In this document: piece after piece, positions 55,195 through 64,000 of the stretch
Numbering within the stretch: the first letter of the stretch is position 1
Layout: each line of letters starts with the position of its first letter
Assembly (NCBI GenBank): GCA_036873755.1
Contig: JAVTVY010020370.1
Span: forward strand, 1-64,000
Origin: Hanleya hanleyi
Taxonomy: Eukaryota; Mollusca; Polyplacophora; Lepidopleurida; Hanleyidae
Reading direction: 5' to 3'
DNA: 64,000 nt
Notes under the pieces: generated by a model
Told to the model about the DNA's origin: nothing
Database searches by the model: none
The model's input: the letters and a program-made list of their open reading frames with translations, nothing else
Made by a program: the position numbers and the translations under genes

Positions 55195-56340
55195 TGTTTA
55201 CGAGCGTAGCGTGCAAGATCTATGGCGTTACGTTTCGTAACTTGTGTCTAATTCCGCTTAACTCGGGGCAAGGGGCCGTATGAACCCATGTACTTCAAGA
55301 TCCTCATGGTACTCATATTAACAGTCGCAATCAAAGCGTGACCGAGATACATTCTTTAGATGACGACTTTACAACGATTATTATGGATTAAGAATACTGA
55401 TCACCGATACGGATTTGATATTTTTGGAACATCATGATGTCTTGCCGGCATCATTGAAAACTGTTGACCGCTTCTCTCTTGCAGGAAACAAGCCTAATTT
55501 TATGTATAATATGATTGTCTTTTTTGAATTTGGTGCTAATTACAAGCGTCTAGTCCGTCATTCATAATCCAGCCGTCGTCCATTAGAGAATATCCGCGTC
55601 CATAATCCAAAGACCTATTCCATTTCCATATAACAGTATTAGCACCAAATTCAAAAAGACAAAGTATACATAAACATAGGCTTGTTTCCTGCAAGAGAGA
55701 AGCGGTCAACAGTTTTCAATGATGCCGGCAAGACATCATGATGTTCCAAAATATCAAATCCGTATCGCTGATCGGTATTCTTAATCCATAATATTCGTTA
55801 TAGAGTCGTCATCTAAAAAATGATGTATCTCAGTCACGCTTTGATTGTGACTTCTATGCACCATATTGACCACAACGGTTAAGTAAGAATAACACCTGAC
55901 CCACGAAACGTAGCACCATAGATCTTGCACGCTACATTCGTATTTTGCTATCAGCATGCGATATGTATCGCCAAATTTGAGAAACTTTTGAGTGGAGGCG
56001 CTTGGTGGAATAGCCCTGTTTTATAAGTTTCTGCAACAATGTTTTGTGACGTTGATTAAAATCATCACATTTAACACAGGATCTAGCAAATGCTACTAAG
56101 CGAGATATGTATACGCCATATGCAGGTCCCACTGGAATATTACTATCCAGAAAGGGATAGTTTACGATGTCGAAATTGTAATCATCTCTTTTGTCATAAA
56201 GTCGACGAGAGAGAATGCCCGCTTCATTTTTATAGAGGTATATGGAATATGGAATAGATCTTTGTATTATGGACGCGGATATTCTCTAATGGACGACGGC
56301 TGAATTATGAATAACGGACCAGACGCTCGTAATTCGTCAA
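55195..56340. mobile_element. Palindromic pair of Penelope-like elements plus a third tail
   Basis: A plus copy (55195-55540) runs from GCGTGCAAGATCTATGGCG to TTGGTGCTAAT and meets, at TAATTACAAGCG, a minus copy (55540-56215) that starts with the 3' terminus and runs back into the RT (reversed: YDKRDDYNFDIVNYPF, PAYGVYISRLVAFARSC). The joint shares ATTA. A 110-bp plus tail (56230-56336) follows, ending CCAGACGCTCGTAAT. The 350-bp arms could form a large hairpin. Confidence 0.82.
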
Positions 56341-56512
56341 CAGGTCCGAGATCAATACCGCTGACAGAGGACCTATACTTATGTCAATATGAAAACACTT
56401 AGTTCAGCAGATAAGCACATAAATTAGGCAAGATTGTGCACTTTTGCAATGTACATACAGATGTGAATGTACATTTATACTAAACAATTTCTAGTATACC
56501 TTCAATTGTTCA

Positions 56513-57363
56513 GTGCCAACTGATGACCCATACAGACTTATAGTTGCTGACCTTACCTGTCAATCCACCGGAGAAGGTCATTCTGGTCATAATGCCGAAC
56601 ATGTTTGTCCAAACGGTGCAAATTTATACCTCAGCATTTTGTGCAGAATGCATGGATATCACACAGCAAGCAATAAGTCAATAGCTTGCGTCCTGTTAAA
56701 TTTGGCAAAGAAACAAAAATCAGCAATTTTCATTGTAACTTTATTTTTGCTTCAGGTATATTTTCTCTTTTATAGCACCTGGTACTTGCAATTTTGCCCC
56801 ATATATGTCCGAAGTAAAACAACATATTGCTGGTATCATTTCACACATTTTGGTCATTTGTACTCAGAACTGAAACCTCTCCCCTATATCTGAAATTCAT
56901 TTAACCCTATCATGCGGGGACTCAAAATGAAGACAAAAACTTTGCAAGGTGTGCTGGTATCAGAGCTCATATTCTGGAAAGCCCACTTACAATCAATGAC
57001 CGTGCCGATCCCGCAATGCAACTCTGATAGGCTTTTAGTCATATTCCCGTAATTTACCAAATTAAGGAACAAGAAAAGTTCGTGTTGTACACAATGTATG
57101 ATACCACAGTTCAGACAGTATGTCTATTCTTTTTTTCAGTATGTCTAGACAATGCCTGGAAAACTCTTGATTTAGGTGAGCAAAGGAGTTACAAAATCAG
57201 CATTGATCGCTGGAACTTTACTTACGCTTCACTCACATTTTTCTCACATGGAGCTCCAGTTCCAAGTACTTCCAATAACACTAAAATGCCTTCGGATACC
57301 AAAAATAATATAGCACCTTATATGTATCGTTTCGAAGTTTATGCATGGACCAATTTTACATAA
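56513..57363 (+). other. Possible spliced host gene fragment, unidentified
   Basis: After TTCAATTGTTCAG an open segment reads VPTDDPYRLIVADLTCQST, EHVCPNGANLYLSILC and HGYHTASNKSIACVLLN. Downstream, CTATTCTTTTTTTCAG leads into VCLDNAWKTLDLGEQRSYK, DRWNFTYASLTFFSHG and APYMYRFEVYAWTNFT, then a stop at 57361. Both have acceptor-like pyrimidine tracts and protein-like composition. I could not fix the donor: the phases of the obvious candidates do not join cleanly. Family unknown. Confidence 0.35.
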
Positions 57364-57899
57364 ATGCTCTCCTCGGCAACTTTATTTGACGAAATTCTGT
57401 AAACTGCTACATAATTTACTAAATTATGTAAAAGCAATGAAACCTCTCATGTGAAAATAATGAAGCGCATCTAACGGAGGTAATTAGAGGTGGTACTTTT
57501 GTATTTGATACTAGTTATTCGTAGAAAAGCTTATGAAATAGCTAAAGATATAAGCGTTGGTGATCCAGAACTAGATAAGCACGCAAAACAATTGCCCATA
57601 CTGTGTACACGTATTTGAAGAAAAAGTCTGTCGATCCAATGGGCCCATCAATAACACATCCTTTCTTGACAACTAGTGGAACAGTTCAATGGTTGCTGTG
57701 TATGAGGGGCGAGTGTAACCCGCATCAGGCCACGTTGAGAAGGAGAGTCATTGGGGGATTCGAACTTCTGTCACCAGTGGGTTTGTGAATTCACCTCAGA
57801 TATTTAAATGAAATGCCTTGCAGTAACGACACCATTACTGAGGAGGGACATCTCAACATCGGTCGATAATTGAAAGAAGCTGAATAAGGCCTGGAGTGA

Positions 57900-58290
57900 T
57901 ATCAAAATTCATCATGTTTGGAGAGAGAGAAAGAGAGAGAGAGAAAGAGAGAGCTAGAGAGAATTGAAGTCTAAAGTCGCGTTCAACAATATTTCAGCTA
58001 TGTATTCTTGCAAAAACAAATTAATAACCTAGCAATCTAGAAGTAATCAAAACAACACATTAAAAACATGTACATACATTAAAATTTATACCACCAACCG
58101 ATTTCTATCAAAAAACCTAAAATGTTCTTTCACCCCATTTAAAAGATGTTCTAAAGTAGCTGCTCAATAAAAAACATTTCTTACAGTCTTAAAATCTATA
58201 GAGCCGATCAGAATATGTTTTACTGTGAGATCTTCGTGGCATGGAATACACCTTTGTGTTGGTTCTTTTTTATCTCGCCTTATGAAGTAA
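57900..58290 (-). pseudogene. I-clade LINE 3' end (C-terminal end and 3' UTR)
   Basis: Reversed: KKEPTQRCIPCHEDLTVKHI, SIDFKTVRNVFY, then the 3' UTR with ATCGGTTGGTGGTATAAA and GATTACTTCTAGATTGCTAG, ending AGCTGAAATATTGTTGAACG and a CTCT run (57915-57960 as GAGA on the plus strand). The Cys/His end RCIPCH..LTVKHIL is the terminal motif of I-type LINE ORF2. Confidence 0.75.
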
Positions 58291-58321
58291 AGGGGAGATA
58301 TTGTGAGAGGGGGAAAGAGGA

Positions 58322-58322
58322 T

Positions 58323-58361
<39 letters not shown>

Positions 58362-58362
58362 C
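58322..58362. repeat. Hexanucleotide GGTGTC microsatellite
   Basis: GTCGTCGTC then five GGTGTC units in a row. On the minus strand it reads as an Asp-Thr run, which is incidental. Confidence 0.85.
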
Positions 58363-58559
58363 CCTGCCTGGAAATGAATGGGTTTTTGGTTTAGCAAGTT
58401 AAAAAAAAATCTAGAAAAATTAGAAAAAATATAAAAAAATATATGGGGGGTGGGTATGCCACCTGGGGGTACTACCCCTGGGGTGCTCTAATGTTAAAAT
58501 CCCTATGAATGAGTTTTGCGTTTAGCTGAAGTGCACATGTACATCTGTACTTGGAAAGT

Positions 58560-59610
58560 TTCTTGCAGTTGTCAGCTGTCATTGGATGATTATGAAACTT
58601 GGTACACATGTTTCTTATGATAAGAGGATGTACCTGTGCTATTTTTGAGAAGAAATATTAATTGTTCTCAAAATTATGGCAATGAATGAGTTTTCTGTTT
58701 AGGTAAATTGTACATGTAGGCCTCTACATGTATACATATACATCTACATGGTAAGTTTGCTCCAGTTGTCATCTGTCATTGGATGATTATGAAACTTGAT
58801 ACACATGTTTCTTATGATTAGAGGATGTACCTGTGCTATTTTTGAGAAGAAATATTAATTTTTCTCCAAATTATGACAAATGAATAGTTTTATGTTTAGG
58901 TAAATTGTACATATACATGTACATGGTAAGTTTGCTCCAGTTGTCAGCTGTCATTGGATGATTATGAAACTTGGTACACATGTTTCTTATGATAAGAGGA
59001 TGTACCTGTGCTATTTTTGAGAAGAAATATTAATTTTTCTCAAAATTATGGCAATGAATGAGTTTTCTGTTTAGGTAAATTGTACATGTAGGCCTCTACA
59101 TGTATACATATACATCTACATGGTAAGTTTGCTCCAGTTGTCATCTGTCATTGGATGATTATGAAACTTGGTACACATGTTTCTTATGATTAGAGGATGT
59201 ACCTGTGCTATTTTTGAGAAGAAATATTAATTTTTCTCCAAATTATGACAAATGAATAGTTTTATGTTTAGGTAAATGGTACATATACATGTACATGGTA
59301 AGTTTGCTTCAGTTGTCAGCTGTCATTGGATGATTATGAAACTTGGTACACATGTTTCTTATGATAAGAGGATGTACCTGTGCTATTTTTGAGAGAAAAT
59401 ATTAATTTTTCTCAAAATTATGGCAAATGAATGAGTTTTCTGTTTAGGTAAATTGTACATGTAGGCTTCTACATGATAAGTTTGCTGCAGTTGTCAGCTC
59501 TCATTGGATGATTACGAAACTTCATACACATGTTTCTTATGATTGGAGTATGTACTTGTGCTATTTTTGAGATGAAATATTAATTTTTCTCCAAATTATG
59601 GGAAATGATT
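58560..59610. repeat. About 180-bp tandem array with 370-bp dimer structure
   Basis: TGTCATTGGATGATTATGAA recurs near 58577, 58771, 58950, 59144, 59318 and 59498. Spacings alternate about 194 and 178 bp because every other unit carries an extra CATGTATACATATACATC segment. Each unit includes CTTGGTACACATGTTTCTTA and GATGTACCTGTGCTATTTTT. No coding potential. Confidence 0.85.
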
Positions 59611-59639
59611 GAGTTTTGCATTTAGCTGAAGTGCACATG

Positions 59640-61760
59640 ACTACCATCACTACCACCACTAACATCCTACCTTCACTACCATCCATATCACTACTACCAT
59701 CCCTAACATCCTACCATCACTACCATTCCATATGGGCCCTCAGTGGCTGAGTGGTATAAGGTGCTTCGCTGGTGACCGCTAGCCTCACACTGATGCACCG
59801 GCACGGGTTCGAACTCAGCCTGTCCATGTGTGGAAGATTGTCAGTTACTTGCCAACGGGCGGTGGTTCTCTCCGGGCACTCCGGCTTCCTCCACCAACCA
59901 AACTGACTGTCACCATATGAGTGAAACAACCTTGAGCGTGACATTAAGCCAAATCCCCCTCCCCTACCATCCATACCATCACTACCATACTGATCATCAC
60001 TACCATCCCTACTATCATTACCATCCATATCATCCCTGCCATCACTACCATTCCAACCATCACTGCCATCCCAACCATCACTACCAGTCATACCCTTCCA
60101 ACCATCATTGCCATCCCAACCATCACTACCATCGGATCCCTACTATCGCTATCATCCATACTATCACTACCATCCCTACTATCACTTACATCCTACCATC
60201 CATGTCATCCCTGCCATCACTACAATCCCAACCATCACTACCATCGGATCCCTACTATCATTACCATCCATACCATCCTGCCATCACTGCTATCACTTAC
60301 ATCCAACCATCCATGTCATCCCTGCCATCACTACAATCCCATCACTACCATCCTACCATCACTACCATCCATACCATCACTACCATCCATACCATAACTA
60401 CCATTCCTACCATCACTACCATTCCTACCATCACTACCATCCATACCATCACTACCATCCATACCATCACTACCATCCATACCATCACTACCATCCATAC
60501 CATCACTATCATCCATACCATCACTATCATCCATACCATCTATGCCATCCTACCATCACTACCATCCATACTGTTCCTACCATCACTACCATCCATACCA
60601 TCACTACCATCCATACCGTCACTACCATCCATACCATTCCTACCATCACTACCATCCATACCATCACTACTATCACTACCATCCATACCATCACTACCAT
60701 CCATACCATCACTACCATCCATACCATAACTACCATTCCTACCATCACTACCATCCATACCATCACTACCATCCATACCATCAATCACTACCATCCATAC
60801 CATCACTACCATCCATACCATCACTACCATTCCTACCATCACTACCATCTATACCATCACTACCATCACTACCATCCATACCATCACTACCATCTTACCA
60901 TCACTACCATCCATACCATCACTACCATCACTACTATCCATACCATCACTACCATCCATACCATCACTACCATCCATACCATCACTACCATCCATACCAT
61001 CACTACCATTCCCACCATCCATACCATCACTACCATCCATACCATCACTACTATCCATACCATCACTACCATCCATACCATCACTACCATTCCTACCATC
61101 ACTACCATCCATTCCATCACTACCATCCATACCATCACCACCATCCATACCATCCATACCATCACTACCATCCATACCATCACTACCATCTATACCATCA
61201 CTACCATCCATACCATCCATACCATCACTACCATCCATGCCATCACTACCATCCATACCATCACTACCATCTATACCATCACTACCATCCATACCATCAC
61301 TACCATTCCTACCATCACTACCATCCATACCATCACTACCATTCCTACCATCACTACCATCCATACCATCACTACCATTCCTACCATCACTACCATCCAT
61401 ACCATCACTATCATCCATACCATCACTACCATTTCTACCATCACTACTATCCATACCATCACTACCATCACTACCATCCATACCATCACTACCATCCATA
61501 CCATCACTACCATCCATACCATCACTACCATCCATACCATCACTACCATCCATACCATCGCTACCATCCATACCATCACTACCATCCATACCATCACTAC
61601 CATCCATACCATCACTACATCCATACCATCACTACCATCCATACCATAACTACCATTCCTACCATCACTACCATCCATACCATCACTACCATCCATACCA
61701 TCACTACCATCCATACCATCACTACCATCCATACCATCACTACCATCCATACCATGATGG
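59640..61760. repeat. 18-bp minisatellite, about 2 kb
   Basis: The basic unit is CCATCACTACCATCCATA with variants (CCATTCCTA, CCATCTATA). It spans 59640-59733 and 59960-61760, interrupted by a SINE. Because 18 is divisible by three and the units lack stops, long open frames (up to about 510 codons) run in several frames on both strands giving His-Tyr-Pro, Thr-Ile and Asp-Gly-Met repeats; none has coding support. Confidence 0.92.
59734..59959 (+). mobile_element. tRNA-headed SINE with V-domain-like core
   Basis: The head has a pol III A box TGGCTGAGTGG (59744-59754) and B box GGTTCGAACTC (59806-59816). The core contains GGTGGTTCTCTCCGGGCACT and CCGGCTTCCTCCACCAACC, which I recognise as the conserved central part of a molluscan V-SINE type (RUDI-like, from memory). 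It ends GACATTAAGCC just before the minisatellite resumes. Confidence 0.8.
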
Positions 61761-62040
61761 TGATGGTAGTAATCCCACTTGGGTCTGGACTATCCAGCAG
61801 TAATCCCACAGAGGACTATCCATCAGTAATAACATGGGACTGGTCCACCCAGCAGTAATCTCACACTGGAATGCCCTATATACTGGTCAGTAATCCGACC
61901 GCACTGACCTATCCATCCTACATGGGATTAACTTTTGCCAGTAATCCCACATGGGACTGATGTTATTGTCTGTACCAGATAATCTATTCCAGACATTATT
62001 GTCTGTACCACATCACTTATTCCAGACCTTATTGTTTGCT
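61760..62040. repeat. Short irregular repeats around CAGTAATCCCACATGGGACT
   Basis: CAGTAATCCCACATGGGACT-like units recur about six times with variable spacing, followed by two ATTCCAGACATTATTGTCTG units (61983-62037). They border the end of the minisatellite. Confidence 0.65.
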
Positions 62041-64000
62041 CTACATGTATGCCTTCAATACTGCTGCACCTTTGGAGGATGACCCCGCAAGGCGAGATGT
62101 TGGGGTTCTCAGAACGCTTGTTAGTAAATGTTCTTGAGTTAATCGTGTATGACCGATTCTACATCGCCTGATCATAACTTGATCGAAACGTTTCCGGCTG
62201 CTCAAATGAGTATAGCCTACAGTGTTTTTCAACTTATGAAGTTTGTTATTATCCACAGCAACGTTAACCCATAAAGATTGAAACAGATTTCTCCCATAAG
62301 CATAAGTAGAGGGTCTAAAATCAATATACGGGATTCGAGCAGGATCAGTCTCATTATATAGATTGGAGCGATATGCAAGAGGTGGGAACAATTGACGACG
62401 TCTGGCGACTAAAAAGGCAACCATATGACGCTACAGGAAAGCATCACTCGGCACCTAACATTCAGACCCGAAAATACGGTAGATTCTCGGACGTAGCCTT
62501 AGTATCTCAGGCGCGCTTTTATTGAAGCTGTTCATGTGGAGACTATGAAGTATCCACACGGCCCCTAGCATCGGCTTAAGCGGAATTAGATACACTAGCT
62601 CGGACAGATCATCTCAAACAACTCATCTGATGTTAATGGATGAAGTGTGAAAAATTACCGTAAACATTTCATCAGCTTCAGTATTTCCTTTCATGCCAAC
62701 AAGACTAGGCAACCAACAAACCATAATATAAAACTGTTGATGCGATCGACGGCTGGATTATGAATGACGGACTAGACGCTTGTAATGTAATTGTAGAATA
62801 TTCAAGATGGTGTAATGAGTAGAAGTTCTACTTTTAATCGCTTGAAGGCATGACAGTGAATCTAAGAATATGACATATTTTCCTCATTTACCTTCTGAAG
62901 CTTTGGCTTCGGCAGTAAATATTGAACTTTTACCTGGAAGTTTTAGTTACGAACTATAGATAGTAGCGCACTCTACTCTCTCGCCATATTTAGAACCATC
63001 TGTATAAAAAGTCGCAATTTTGTGATATATTACAGTTATAGTTTAATTCCTTAAAATTCATCTGCTTGGACATAAAAGCCTTCTTTGTGGGATGTTCTGA
63101 AAAATTGGATCTAGCTTTGCCAAGTTTGACTTGCTTGCACTGTTGTAAACAATAGAGCCATAATCAAGCTTAAAGCGAACAATTGATCGGTATAAATGGA
63201 GAAGCGCCTGCTGATCTCCTCCCCACTTATAGCTGGCAACTACCAAGGGCGTTCATGCGCTTTGTTTTCAAGCAATTCTTATGCGATATGAACGATAAAC
63301 AGTGATCAAACAATATTCCTAAGAATTTGACTTCTTTTACTACTTTGATTTCAGTTCCATCTAATGAAAGTACTGGATCTTTGTGCTGGAAATACTTTAT
63401 ACAAAAGTGTATACAATTTGTCTTAGCTCTAGAAAACTTGAAACCATTTTCTAGACTCCATTTCTGAATTTTACTCAGATAAATTTGTAATGTTCTCTCA
63501 ATATTATATATACCTTTCCCATTACAAAAGAGTGAACCATCGATTGATTTATTCAACACAGCAGCTAATCTGTTAACCTTGATCAAAACAAAGTAGAAGA
63601 CAAAATACTGCCTTGTGGGACACCTTGATCCTGATTAAAATGATCAGACATGGTTGTACTCAACCGAACTGGAATCTTTCAAAAATTTGGGTATAAAAAT
63701 GCGTAAACGACCCTTTAATCCCATAGTATGAAGGTCTTTTAAATTCCCGTATTTTCAAGTAGTATCATAGGCCACATGTTCATTCTTTGTGAATGCATTC
63801 TTGACAAAGGAATCTATTGTAACTAAATGGTGAATGGTACCTCCATTTTTACGAAAACCAGCTTGAATCTCAGCAAGATTCTTTTCAGTTTCTAGGTACC
63901 AAACTAAGAAATCATTTATCGTGCGTTCTATTGTTTTACAAACACATCTGGTCAGTGGAATCGGACGATAATTACCGGGGGTCTGTATGGTTAGTCAAGT
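62041..64000 (-). pseudogene. I-clade LINE ORF2 (RT, RNase H, C-terminus), runs off the right edge
   Basis: Reversed from the edge: AGFRKNGGTIHHLVTIDSF, FVKNAFTKNEHVAYDTT, KYGNLKDLHTMGLKGRL, a shift, INRLAAVLNKSIDGSLF, then the YVDD position lost, IQKWSLENGFKFSRAKTNCI, KFLGILFDHCLSF, WGGDQQALLHLYRSIVR, LDYGSIVYNSASKS. At about 63035-62900 RNase H signs follow (FYTDGSKYGERV, SIFTAEAKA). The C-terminal part at 62424-62041 has IPYIDFRPSTYAYG and CRIGHTRLTQEHLL. RT followed by RNase H marks the I clade. A Penelope-like piece is inserted at about 62500-62790. Confidence 0.82.
62490..62790. mobile_element. Penelope-like fragments inside the I-clade LINE
   Basis: A reversed piece (62505-62650: CACACGGCCCCTAGCATCGG, GCGGAATTAGATACAC) is followed by a plus terminal tail (62750-62787: GACGGCTGGATTATGAATGA, GGACTAGACGCTTGTAAT). 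They separate the LINE's RNase H part from its C-terminal part. Confidence 0.75.

Noticed and set aside
59734..59820. Functional tRNA gene
   Set aside because: A and B boxes are present, but the body does not fold as a full cloverleaf at sight and is followed directly by a SINE core; it is a tRNA-derived SINE head.
60108..61649. Open frame of about 510 codons
   Set aside because: Product of an 18-bp minisatellite; equivalent stop-free frames exist in other registers and on the opposite strand.

Overview
The window looks like nuclear DNA of a marine mollusc, probably a bivalve. It is AT-rich and intron-bearing, packed with LINE, Penelope-like, SINE and TIR elements, and carries a tRNA-headed SINE with a V-domain-like core and LINE tails ending in CTCT/CACT runs of the kind known from molluscs. 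The organism call is inference; the gene and repeat structures below are read directly from the sequence. No operons, CRISPR arrays or rRNA genes are present.

The only well-supported host genes are three Rab-family small GTPases, all on the minus strand. Rab A (4971 down to 1518, last exon not in the window) and Rab B (30071 down to 12207, complete, 203 aa) are recent tandem duplicates with the same start (MES..Y) and colinear 5' flanks. Rab C (54440 down to 48727, complete, 190 aa) is a more distant paralogue. All share one seven-exon plan: exon lengths 73, 48, 48, 96 and 132 nt are identical in the three genes, and only the first and last exons differ. P-loop, switch I, WDTAGQE, NK(C/S)D and SAK boxes are intact, and B and C end in two adjacent cysteines as expected for prenylated Rabs. 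A possible fourth unit survives only as a 5'-flank copy near 46990-47180. Two weak candidate host exons lie at 47391-47480 and 56513-57363.

Layout. 0.3-1.2 kb: 225-bp satellite. 1.5-5.4 kb: Rab A. 5.6-8.3 kb: two copies of a TIR-like family whose ends carry CCTACGAAGTA / TACTTCGTAGG. 8.9-12.0 kb: retroelement tails. 12.2-30.1 kb: Rab B, whose first intron (12.9 kb, against 509 bp in A) is filled by a TE stack: a TIR-bounded composite with a THAP-domain relic and a dead LINE (2A motif, endonuclease, RT), two further CCTACGAAGTA elements, a SINE and a foldback element with a 9-bp target duplication. 30.6-36.5 kb: a three-layer nest of a Penelope-like copy inside a CR1-like LINE inside an I-clade LINE. 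37-47 kb: retroelement tails, an inverted repeat pair and a 118-bp array rich in AGGTCA half-sites. 48.7-54.4 kb: Rab C with a TIR element in its last intron. 55.2-56.3 kb: palindromic Penelope-like pair. 58-62 kb: 180-bp and 18-bp tandem arrays with an embedded SINE. 62-64 kb: I-clade LINE with RT and RNase H remains.

The most striking non-genic feature is one Penelope-like retroelement family whose roughly 70-400 bp 3' tail recurs at least twelve times, in both orientations, mostly without the reverse transcriptase. Its 3' terminus is fixed by a clean insertion into a LINE reading frame.
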